64,000 nucleotides of DNA from Edaphocola aurantiacus (GTDB lineage Bacteria; Bacteroidota; Bacteroidia; Chitinophagales; Chitinophagaceae): the NCBI RefSeq assembly GCF_019797745.1, contig NZ_VOSI01000002.1, positions 496,001 to 560,000 of the forward strand, written 5' to 3'. Both the position numbers and the translations under genes were made by a program. This document shows positions 26,143-33,251 of this stretch, one piece after another (the stretch's first letter is position 1; each line of letters begins with the position of its first letter). The notes beneath the pieces were generated by a model that saw nothing but the letters and a program-made list of their open reading frames with translations, was not told the DNA's origin and ran no database searches.

Positions 26143-28029
26143 ATGCAAGAAAAAGGCACTATTTCTATTCATACGGAAAACATTTTTCCGATTATTAAGA
26201 AGTTTTTATACTCAGACAACGAGATCTTCCTGCGCGAGCTGGTATCCAATTCAGTCGACGCCTGTCAGAAAGTAAAACGCCTTTCTTCCCTTGGCGAAGT
26301 GAAAGGAGAGCTGGGCGAGCTCAAAGTTTCTGTTGCAGTCGATAAAGAAGCGAAGACCATTACCATAAATGATAATGGTATCGGTATGACCGCAGAAGAA
26401 ATTAAAAAATACATCAACCAGGTAGCTTTCTCCGGTGCTACTGAGTTTGTAGAGAAATTCAAAGATGCCAAAGACGCTAATGAGATCATTGGTAAGTTCG
26501 GTCTGGGATTCTACTCTGCATTTATGGTAGCCGATAAAGTAGTTATAGATACCCTGTCTTACCGCGAAGGAGCAGAAGCAGCCCGCTGGGAGTGCGATGG
26601 CAGTACCTCTTTTGAGATTTCAGAAGGCAGCCGCAGCGAGCGTGGCACTACCATTACCCTGTACATTAATGCAGATGCTGAAGAATTCCTGGAAGAGCAG
26701 CGCATCGAAAACATCCTGAACAAATACTGTCAGTTCCTGCCGGTAACCATTCAGTTCGGAACTAAAACCGAGCATGTACCGGATGGTGAGGATGCCGAAG
26801 GCAAACCACAATACAAAGAAGTTACTGTCGACAATATCATCAACAATAGTAACCCGATCTGGAATAAGCCACCTTCTGAACTGAAGGATGAGGATTACCT
26901 GAACTTTTACAAAGAACTGTATCCATTCTCCGAAGAGCCCCTGTTCTGGATTCACCTCAATGTAGACTATCCGTTTACCCTGACGGGTGTACTGTACTTC
27001 CCTAAAGTGAAGAACGAGCTGGAGCTGCAACGCAATAAGATCAAACTGTTCAGCCGCCAGGTGTTTATTACTGATGAGGTTAAAGACATCGTACCAGAGT
27101 TCCTGATGTTACTGCATGGTGTGATCGACAGTCCGGATATTCCGCTGAACGTATCCCGTAGCTTCCTGCAGGCCGATGGTAATGTAAAAAAGATCAACAG
27201 CTATATCACTAAAAAAGTAGCAGAGAAGCTGGCCGATATGTTTAAAAACGATCGTAAAGGCTTTGAAGAGAAGTGGAAAGATATTGGCCTGTTTGTAAAA
27301 TATGGTATGATCTCTGAAGAGAAATTCAATGATAAAGCCAAAGATTTTGCACTGCTGGAAAATGTAAAAAAAGAATATTATACCCTGCCGGAGTATGCTG
27401 AGAAAGTAAGCCCGCTGCAAACCGATAAGAACGGAGAGGTGGTGTACCTGTACAGTGCCAATCCTGCTGCACAAAATACCTTCATCCAGGCCGCTGCCAA
27501 GAAAGATTATGATGTACTGTTAATGGATGGTCCGCTGGACAACCACTTTATCGGACAGCTGGAGCAGAAACTGGAAAAGACCCGCATGAAGCGTGTAGAT
27601 GCTGATGTGATGGACAAACTGATCGAGAAAGAGCACAATTACGAAAGCGTGCTGAACGAAGATCAGAGCCAATCAGTAAAGGCGCTGTTTGAAAAAACCA
27701 TCAACAACCAGCAGATGAATGTAGAGGTTACAGCAATGAGCCCAGAGGATCTGCCGGTGACCATTACTATGGATGAATTTATGCGCCGCATGAAAGATAT
27801 GTCTAAAATGGGCGGTGGTATGATGAACTTCTATGGCAATCTGCCGGATAGCTATAAAGTATCGGTGAATGGTAACAGCAAACTGATACAGAAGATAGTT
27901 GATACGCAGGATGAGGCACAGAAAGAACAACTGTCCCGTCAGGCATTTGACCTGGCACTGCTGGCGCAAGGCATGCTTACCGACGATGCACTTACCGCAT
28001 TTGTACAGAGAAGCGTAAACTTAATGTAA
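26143..28029 (+). CDS. htpG: Molecular chaperone HtpG (Hsp90)
   Basis: A 628-residue cytosolic Hsp90, the expected bacterial length. The N-terminal GHKL ATPase pocket shows FLRELVSNSVDA, INDNGIGMT and GKFGLGFYSAFMVAD. The middle domain has VPEFLMLLHGVIDS and LNVSRSFLQ with the ATP-sensing Arg. A helical C-terminal dimerisation domain completes it. It is followed by a strong terminator and stands alone. An inverted repeat upstream (26035-26086) suggests dedicated control; the region 25863-26142 otherwise shows only a weak promoter-like GAAATTTG at 26106-26113. Confidence 0.98.
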   Translation: MQEKGTISIHTENIFPIIKKFLYSDNEIFLRELVSNSVDACQKVKRLSSLGEVKGELGELKVSVAVDKEAKTITINDNGIGMTAEEIKKYINQVAFSGATEFVEKFKDAKDANEIIGKFGLGFYSAFMVADKVVIDTLSYREGAEAARWECDGSTSFEISEGSRSERGTTITLYINADAEEFLEEQRIENILNKYCQFLPVTIQFGTKTEHVPDGEDAEGKPQYKEVTVDNIINNSNPIWNKPPSELKDEDYLNFYKELYPFSEEPLFWIHLNVDYPFTLTGVLYFPKVKNELELQRNKIKLFSRQVFITDEVKDIVPEFLMLLHGVIDSPDIPLNVSRSFLQADGNVKKINSYITKKVAEKLADMFKNDRKGFEEKWKDIGLFVKYGMISEEKFNDKAKDFALLENVKKEYYTLPEYAEKVSPLQTDKNGEVVYLYSANPAAQNTFIQAAAKKDYDVLLMDGPLDNHFIGQLEQKLEKTRMKRVDADVMDKLIEKEHNYESVLNEDQSQSVKALFEKTINNQQMNVEVTAMSPEDLPVTITMDEFMRRMKDMSKMGGGMMNFYGNLPDSYKVSVNGNSKLIQKIVDTQDEAQKEQLSRQAFDLALLAQGMLTDDALTAFVQRSVNLM

Positions 28030-28055
28030 GCTTTCATCAATCAATTATATACAGG

Positions 28056-28086
28056 ACCGCAGGCATTTATGCCTGCGGTTTTTTTA
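28056..28086 (+). terminator. htpG terminator
   Basis: ACCGCAGGC pairs with GCCTGCGGT around a 6-base loop, followed by a run of T. Confidence 0.9.
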
Positions 28087-28099
28087 TGTGTATTGTTCC

Positions 28100-28198
28100 C
28101 GTCATTTCGAGCACAGCGAAGCGGCGTCGAGAAATCTCCTTAGTACTTAGAGCAATCAGGAGATATCTCCATTTCGCTTCGCTTCAGTCGATATGACG
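28100..28198. repeat. REP-like imperfect palindromic repeat (GTCATTTCGA type)
   Basis: CGTCATTTCGA at 28100-28110 and its inverted copy TCGATATGACG at 28188-28198 bound a 99-base element with internal inverted arms: GAGAAATCTCCT against AGGAGATATCTC, and CAGCGAAGCG against CGCTTCGCTT. From general knowledge, sequences of the form GTCATTTCGAGCG-AAGCG-GAGAAATCTC recur as dispersed intergenic repeats in many Bacteroidota genomes. Only one copy is in this window, so its repetitive nature is inferred. Confidence 0.65.
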
Positions 28199-28266
28199 AG
28201 TAGAGTAGCCTGCATAGAAGCAAGACAAGACTATTTCCTTAGCTTTGCGCCATTCAAAAAGTACAG

Positions 28267-29259
28267 ATGAAAAAAATATTATGTTGTCTCTTGTTCTGTA
28301 GTGGCGTATTATCTTATGCTGCGGCGCAGGAAAACAATACCAGTATGCCCGTTGCCAATATGTTCCTGGCCCATAAAAGTGAATGGAGCAAAACCGCGAG
28401 TGTAAAAGAACTGGCTGCTGCTATTGCCGCACAAACAACAGATGCTGAAGATCAGCTGAGACTGCTCATGTTATGGATGAATAACTTCCTTACCGTAGAT
28501 GAGGTTAAATACAATAGCGGTAATTATCAGCCTACAGGGCTGGACAATATAATGAAGTACAGGAAAGCATTTGGGATAGATTATGCAGAACTGACGACTG
28601 CATTTTGTAAGGAATTGAAGATACCCTGCCTGAATGTATTGGGCTATAGCAAAATGAAAAACTACATTGCAGGATCTGGTTTTAAAGAGCCTAATGCAAG
28701 CTGGAACCTGGTCAAAATCAAGGGGCAGTGGTACATCTGTGACTTGTTTTCCTCAACCCAGACTATGTTAAATCGGAGTGGATTCATGTCTGTACTGGAC
28801 ACCCGTTATTTTATGCCCGATCCAGCCCGGTATATTACCCATGCCATTCCTATGGATCCGGCATTTCAACTACTGACCAACCCGATCAGTATGCAATCCT
28901 ACACCAATGCAGGCCTGGATGCTATAGATAAAAGTATACATTCGCTGAATAGTGTTGATTATACTGCCTATGCGGAGCAAACAATGAAATTGTCTCCGGC
29001 TGCAAGAGCTATGCGAGAGGCCAAAGCCGCATATGCTTATAATCCAGCTAACCCTAATACGCTGATCGTTACCTATTACAACCAGGGTGTAGATCTGGCC
29101 CGGAATAGTAAGGCAACGAATGAACAACTGAAACAGGCAAAGTCCTACCTTGTCAAAGCAAAAGAGCTGTTGCAAGCCAATACTGCATTGCCAGAGGTGC
29201 AGGCCCTCAAAGAGCCCTGCATCAAAGGAATTCAGTATCTTAACACGATTATTAAATAA
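28267..29259 (+). CDS. Secreted transglutaminase-like protein with degenerate active site
   Basis: A 330-residue protein with signal peptide MKKILCCLLFCSGVLSYAAA. Residues about 95-165 follow the transglutaminase/kyphoscoliosis-peptidase pattern: DYAELTTAFCKELKIPCLNVLGYS, then ASWNLVKIKGQWYICDLF. The nucleophile cysteine normally just before the YA motif is absent (GIDYA). The histidine normally in the HAWN motif is replaced (NASWN). Only the final aspartate (YICD) remains, so it is probably a non-catalytic binding domain. The C-terminal third is helical and TPR-like (YYNQGVDLARNSKATNEQLK). It lies 4 bases upstream of the dGTPase gene. TAGCTTTG at 28240-28247 is a perfect -7 element. Confidence 0.75.
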   Translation: MKKILCCLLFCSGVLSYAAAQENNTSMPVANMFLAHKSEWSKTASVKELAAAIAAQTTDAEDQLRLLMLWMNNFLTVDEVKYNSGNYQPTGLDNIMKYRKAFGIDYAELTTAFCKELKIPCLNVLGYSKMKNYIAGSGFKEPNASWNLVKIKGQWYICDLFSSTQTMLNRSGFMSVLDTRYFMPDPARYITHAIPMDPAFQLLTNPISMQSYTNAGLDAIDKSIHSLNSVDYTAYAEQTMKLSPAARAMREAKAAYAYNPANPNTLIVTYYNQGVDLARNSKATNEQLKQAKSYLVKAKELLQANTALPEVQALKEPCIKGIQYLNTIIK

Positions 29260-29263
29260 TTTT

Positions 29264-30658
29264 ATGCCACAAACCATGCAATGGGCACATCTCTACAGCG
29301 ATGCAAGGCCCAATGATGCCAGCGATAAAACACCCAATAGCGATACCCTGCGCACCTCATTTATGCGCGATTACGATCGCATTATTTTCTCCTCGGCATT
29401 CCGCAGGCTGCAGAACAAGACCCAGGTCTTCCCCCTGCCCGGACCGGCATTTGTACACAACCGGCTTACCCATAGCCTGGAGGTAGCCTCTGTAGGCCGC
29501 ACCCTGGGTAAGGCTGTAGGGCAGCAGATCGCAGAGACACATGATCTGAGCCCGGCCGGCAAAGAATTTTATACTTACGAGCTACCTTCGGTAATCAGTG
29601 CAGCATGTCTGGCACATGATATCGGCAACCCGCCGTTCGGTCATTCCGGCGAAGACGCTATCCGGCATTACTTCAATGACCTTGCTGATAGTACGCAGCG
29701 CAGGCTGAAGGATAATATGAGCCCCAACCAATGGGCCGACTTCAGCAGGTTCGAGGGCAATAGCAATGCCTTTCGCATACTCACCCATAACTTTAATGAA
29801 GCCTCATCTGCCTATAACATTACCCAGACTACACTGGCCGCAATTGTAAAATATCCGGCTACCAGTCTGGAGGGCTTTAATAAAAAGACCGGGCTGATCA
29901 GCACCAAAAAATCGGGCTACTTTGATAGCGAGCGTGATGCCTGGAAGGCTATTGCCACACAGCTGGCACTGCCCAAGCTGGATGAATTTGAAGATGTGTA
30001 TGCCCGCCATCCATTCGTATTCCTCACCGAGGCAGCAGATGATATCTGTTATCGGATCATAGATATGGAAGATGCTCATCGACTGGGCGTAATCAGCTAT
30101 AACCAGATACTGGAACTCTTCCTGCCATTCTTTGATGAAGGGGACACCTACAATAGCATCAATAAGGTAAAAGAGAAGCTGGACAATAAAATAGATCCCA
30201 ACCGCAAAGTAGAATACCTGCGTGCACTGTGGATAGCCCGCATGATAGACCTGTGTAAAGACGCCTTTATGCAACAGGAGTCATTAATGCTTGCCGGCGG
30301 TTTGCAGCAATCCCTGCTGGATGTATTGCCGGAGCGCTATACCGCATTGCTGAAGAAGATAGATGAACAATCGATCAGGCATATATACAATCACAAAAGT
30401 GTGGTGGAGATAGAGATTGCCGGTTTTAATGTAATCGGTAAATTACTGGAGATTTTTGTAGAAGCACTACTGGCTTCCGGCAATGCCAAGTCGGAAAAAG
30501 TACTGCAGCTGATACCGGCGCAGTTCCCGATAGATAAGGAGAAGGGATCATTATATCATAACCTGCAGTCCGTTACAGATTATATTTCAGGGATGACAGA
30601 TCTTTACGCCATCGACCTGTTCCGGAAGATTACGGGAATAACGATTAAGGAACTATAA
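29264..30658 (+). CDS. dgt: Deoxyguanosinetriphosphate triphosphohydrolase (dGTPase)
   Basis: A 464-residue HD-superfamily enzyme that hydrolyses dGTP to deoxyguanosine and triphosphate. RNRLTHSLEV-type metal motif appears as HNRLTHSLEV, the HD pair as LAHDIGNPPFGHSGE, and FRRLQNKTQV is the conserved N-terminal block. The open frame reaches back to 29150, but that extension would lie inside the preceding gene; MPQTMQWAHLYSD at 29264 is the natural start, 4 bases after the preceding stop, suggesting translational coupling. The first Met could also be the fifth residue (MQWAH). Confidence 0.93.
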   Translation: MPQTMQWAHLYSDARPNDASDKTPNSDTLRTSFMRDYDRIIFSSAFRRLQNKTQVFPLPGPAFVHNRLTHSLEVASVGRTLGKAVGQQIAETHDLSPAGKEFYTYELPSVISAACLAHDIGNPPFGHSGEDAIRHYFNDLADSTQRRLKDNMSPNQWADFSRFEGNSNAFRILTHNFNEASSAYNITQTTLAAIVKYPATSLEGFNKKTGLISTKKSGYFDSERDAWKAIATQLALPKLDEFEDVYARHPFVFLTEAADDICYRIIDMEDAHRLGVISYNQILELFLPFFDEGDTYNSINKVKEKLDNKIDPNRKVEYLRALWIARMIDLCKDAFMQQESLMLAGGLQQSLLDVLPERYTALLKKIDEQSIRHIYNHKSVVEIEIAGFNVIGKLLEIFVEALLASGNAKSEKVLQLIPAQFPIDKEKGSLYHNLQSVTDYISGMTDLYAIDLFRKITGITIKEL

Positions 30659-30663
30659 AAAGC

Positions 30664-30711
30664 CTATGGCTTATTTCTGGCGGCTGCGCTTGATCCACAA
30701 ATAAGCCATAG
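30664..30711. terminator. Inverted repeat / probable terminator overlapping a convergent gene
   Basis: CTATGGCTTATTT (30664-30676) and AAATAAGCCATAG (30699-30711) are perfect 13-base inverted copies with a 22-base loop. It lies just after the dgt stop, and its right arm and loop are inside the last codons of the convergent small gene. Confidence 0.5.
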
Positions 30712-30883
30712 TGCCCATAAATCCTACCGGGATAGCAGCCAGGTACAGAATACCTGTGTTCAGGCTGGACGCTGCACTCTCACCGAAACCTTCAGCGGTT
30801 TTGGTACAAACTGCGCAACCCTGTGCAATAGCCTGAGACAGGCTGCATGCGCTGACAATAAGCAGTGCGGATAATTTTTTCAT
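30671..30883 (-). CDS. Small membrane protein with CxxC motif
   Basis: A 70-residue protein with a signal peptide (MKKLSALLIVSACSLSQAIA). A conserved-looking GCAVC motif follows right after the cleavage point, then a single C-terminal transmembrane helix (about residues 44-64) ending in a basic tail. The CxxC could bind metal or act in thiol exchange at the outer face of the membrane, but I do not recognise a function. The complement of 30888-30895 reads TACTTTTG, a perfect -7 element adjacent to the start. The gene ends inside an inverted repeat shared with the convergent dgt gene. Confidence 0.75.
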   Translation of the reverse strand: MKKLSALLIVSACSLSQAIAQGCAVCTKTAEGFGESAASSLNTGILYLAAIPVGFMGTMAYLWIKRSRQK

Positions 30884-30902
30884 AATGCAAAAGTACGGGT
30901 TT

Positions 30903-31385
30903 TTAATTGACCTGCGTACCGTACATTTTTGTTTGCTGAAATTTGATCTCTTTATCCTTTACCGTTACCTGGTATAATTCCTGAAAAGAACCATCTCCCG
31001 GATCGAAACCGATCACCGCACCGTACTCCAGGCTGTCTATACCTTTTACAATAGGCTTTACCACATTATTTTCATACCATTTCGGGAACAGCTTGTCTGT
31101 ACTGTTCTGGTTGGCACCGTAGTTCAGGTCAATTTTAAATGTACCGTTAGCCGCAGAACTGTCAGTAGTAGATATAATTACTTCAAACTTACTTTTATTA
31201 AGATCATCTTTGATGGCTTTGGAGTAATCTGCAACCTTTTGCCCTTTGGCGGGTACTGTCCATACATTCAGTTTAGGGAGCGTCTGCTGTTGTGTCTTTT
31301 GGTTATCGGCACCATTATTTTCTTCCCCGCAGGAAGCCAGCATAAGGCCGGCAACAGAAAGGACGAGTAAAGCTATTTTTTTCAT
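30903..31385 (-). CDS. Lipoprotein of unknown function
   Basis: A 160-residue protein with a lipoprotein signal peptide (MKKIALLVLSVAGLMLASC), the lipobox LASC at Cys19, and a polar, N/Q-rich linker. The mature domain of about 120 residues has mixed alpha/beta character (PKLNVWTVPAKGQK, IGFDPGDGSFQELYQVTVKD). I cannot assign a family. Divergent from the LD-carboxypeptidase gene, with 62 bases between their starts. Confidence 0.8.
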   Translation of the reverse strand: MKKIALLVLSVAGLMLASCGEENNGADNQKTQQQTLPKLNVWTVPAKGQKVADYSKAIKDDLNKSKFEVIISTTDSSAANGTFKIDLNYGANQNSTDKLFPKWYENNVVKPIVKGIDSLEYGAVIGFDPGDGSFQELYQVTVKDKEIKFQQTKMYGTQVN

Positions 31386-31447
31386 AGCCGCAAAGTAAAT
31401 GATTTCGGTTATTTGTACCTAATTTTGGGTTTAATAAACTGCCAACA

Positions 31448-32356
31448 ATGCAAACACCACCCTACCTGAAACCAGGTGATACCATTGCCATAACCTGCCC
31501 TTCCGGCTACATTCCTAAAGAAACCGTAGGCATTGCACAGCAAATGCTTGAATCCTGGGGCTACCGGGTAATCCTGGGCGAGACCGTGGGCGAAAGTGAT
31601 AATTACTTCTCCGCACCGGATGAGGTAAGAAGAAGAGACCTCCAGTCCTTCCTGGACCGCAATGATGTACAGGCCATACTGATGGGTCGTGGAGGTTATG
31701 GTATGAGCCGCATTATCGATGACCTGGATTTCAGCCGCTTTATACAGCAACCTAAATGGTTATGTGGCTTCAGCGACATAACTGTACTGCACAGCCATGT
31801 ATTATCTAATTATGGTATCACCACCCTGCACGGGCCTATGTGCAGCAGCTTTAAACCCGAAAATGAAGGGAAGTCATTCCTGAACTCATTCCGATCCGTT
31901 ATTACGGGTACAGCAGTCGACTACCCTGTTCCGGAATGTATATATAATATAGAAGGTACCACCAAAGGAGTATTAGTCGGGGGCAACCTGGCTATGCTGG
32001 CACACCTTACCGGATCGGCTTCGGAACTGAATACAAGAGATAAAATCTTGTTTATAGAAGATATCGGAGAGCATTTATATAATATAGATCGTCTTTTATA
32101 TAATATGAAACGCAGCGGAGCGTTATCTAACATAAAGGCACTGGTTTGCGGTGGCTTTACCGATACAGAAGATACCACCCGTCCGTTTGGCCAGAACGTA
32201 TATGAGATCATCCTGAACCACGTAAAAGATATGAATATTCCGGTCTGTTTCGACATTCCGTGCGGACATATTGACGAAAATTTTAGCCTTTCGCTCGGAC
32301 AAGTGTATGAGCTTCAGGTACTAAAAGGAGAGAATAGATTTTGTCTATCGCAATAG
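31448..32356 (+). CDS. LD-carboxypeptidase (S66 / MccF-LdcA family)
   Basis: A 302-residue serine peptidase. The nucleophile motif is CGFSDITVLH with the Ser after Phe. MGRGGYGMSRIIDDLDF is the family hallmark near residue 78. The catalytic Glu lies in FIEDIGEHLYNIDR and the His in CGHIDENF. LdcA enzymes remove the terminal D-alanine from murein tetrapeptides during recycling; MccF relatives cleave microcin adducts. No signal peptide is present, which fits cytoplasmic peptidoglycan recycling. TAATTTTG at 31420-31427 is a perfect -7 element. Confidence 0.92.
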   Translation: MQTPPYLKPGDTIAITCPSGYIPKETVGIAQQMLESWGYRVILGETVGESDNYFSAPDEVRRRDLQSFLDRNDVQAILMGRGGYGMSRIIDDLDFSRFIQQPKWLCGFSDITVLHSHVLSNYGITTLHGPMCSSFKPENEGKSFLNSFRSVITGTAVDYPVPECIYNIEGTTKGVLVGGNLAMLAHLTGSASELNTRDKILFIEDIGEHLYNIDRLLYNMKRSGALSNIKALVCGGFTDTEDTTRPFGQNVYEIILNHVKDMNIPVCFDIPCGHIDENFSLSLGQVYELQVLKGENRFCLSQ

Positions 32357-32380
32357 AAAAAAATCTTATAAAAAGAAATA

Positions 32381-32411
32381 CTTGTAGATACAATCTTTTG
32401 TTCTATCTTTG
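32381..32411 (+). promoter_or_regulatory. Promoter of the YceI gene
   Basis: CTTG (32381-32384), 19 bases, then TATCTTTG (32404-32411); one mismatch in the -33 element. It leaves a leader of about 48 bases before the ATG. Confidence 0.6.
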
Positions 32412-32464
32412 CATTGCAATTCTAATCAAAGAGAAACAAAAACTAAAAAAAATAATATTTTTTA

Positions 32465-33136
32465 ATGAAAAAGTTTTTTATCTTCGCTGCCGCTTCTACC
32501 CTGGCTTTTGCAGCATGTAAAAATTCAGAGGGAGACCAAGCAAAAACAGCAGAAACTCAGGAAGTAGCGAAACAATCTGGTTCCGTGTACAACCTGGATA
32601 CTACAGCAAGTTCTATCAAATGGACTGGTTATCACAAAGGAGGTCTGAATCCTCGTTTCGGTATCATCAAAGCATCTGGTACTGTTTCTGTAGAAAACAA
32701 TGCAATCACTGGTGGTTCTTTCAACATTGATATGAACACCCTGATTACGGACACAGCTGCAGTTGCTGCTGCTGAAGGTAAAAAATCAACAGATCTGGAT
32801 GGCCACCTGAAAAGTCCTGACTTTTTTGACGTAGCAAAATATCCAACTGCTAAATTTGAAATTACCAGCGTTGCTCCTTTTGACAGTTCAAAAGTGAAAA
32901 GCGTAATCGAAGGTGCTACTAACATCGTTAGCGGTAACCTGACATTAAAAGATAAAACAGTTAACGTAACTTTCCCTGCGAAAGTAAGCGTAAATGAAAC
33001 TGAAGTTTCTGTTGAATCTAAATTTGTAATCAACAGATCTGATTGGGGATTGACTTACAAAACAGAAGGAAATCCAGCTGACTGGGGTATCTCTAAAGAT
33101 ATCGAAATCCAGATGAATGTAAAAGCAAAGAAATAA
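32465..33136 (+). CDS. YceI family lipoprotein
   Basis: A 223-residue protein with a lipoprotein signal peptide (MKKFFIFAAASTLAFAAC) and a Lys-rich linker. The domain starting near residue 43 (YNLDTTASSIKWTGYHKGG) and containing GSFNIDMNTLITD, LKSPDFFDVAKYPTAKFEI and GNLTLKDKTVNVTFP is a textbook YceI beta-barrel, which binds polyisoprenoid or similar hydrophobic molecules. It is likely attached to a membrane facing the periplasm. Monocistronic by position. Confidence 0.93.
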   Translation: MKKFFIFAAASTLAFAACKNSEGDQAKTAETQEVAKQSGSVYNLDTTASSIKWTGYHKGGLNPRFGIIKASGTVSVENNAITGGSFNIDMNTLITDTAAVAAAEGKKSTDLDGHLKSPDFFDVAKYPTAKFEITSVAPFDSSKVKSVIEGATNIVSGNLTLKDKTVNVTFPAKVSVNETEVSVESKFVINRSDWGLTYKTEGNPADWGISKDIEIQMNVKAKK

Positions 33137-33251
33137 TAGTACTTTAATAGTTTTTTTCATAGGTGTAGGTTTTAGTTAAGGGCTTATCTGTCTAGATATG
33201 GCCCTTTTTTTATGTCCCTATGTCTCGGGTTTTACCTAACTTCGCAGTCTT

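Noticed and set aside
29150-29263. Longer N-terminus of the dGTPase
   Set aside because: The extra 38 residues are encoded inside the preceding gene's reading frame and do not resemble the family.
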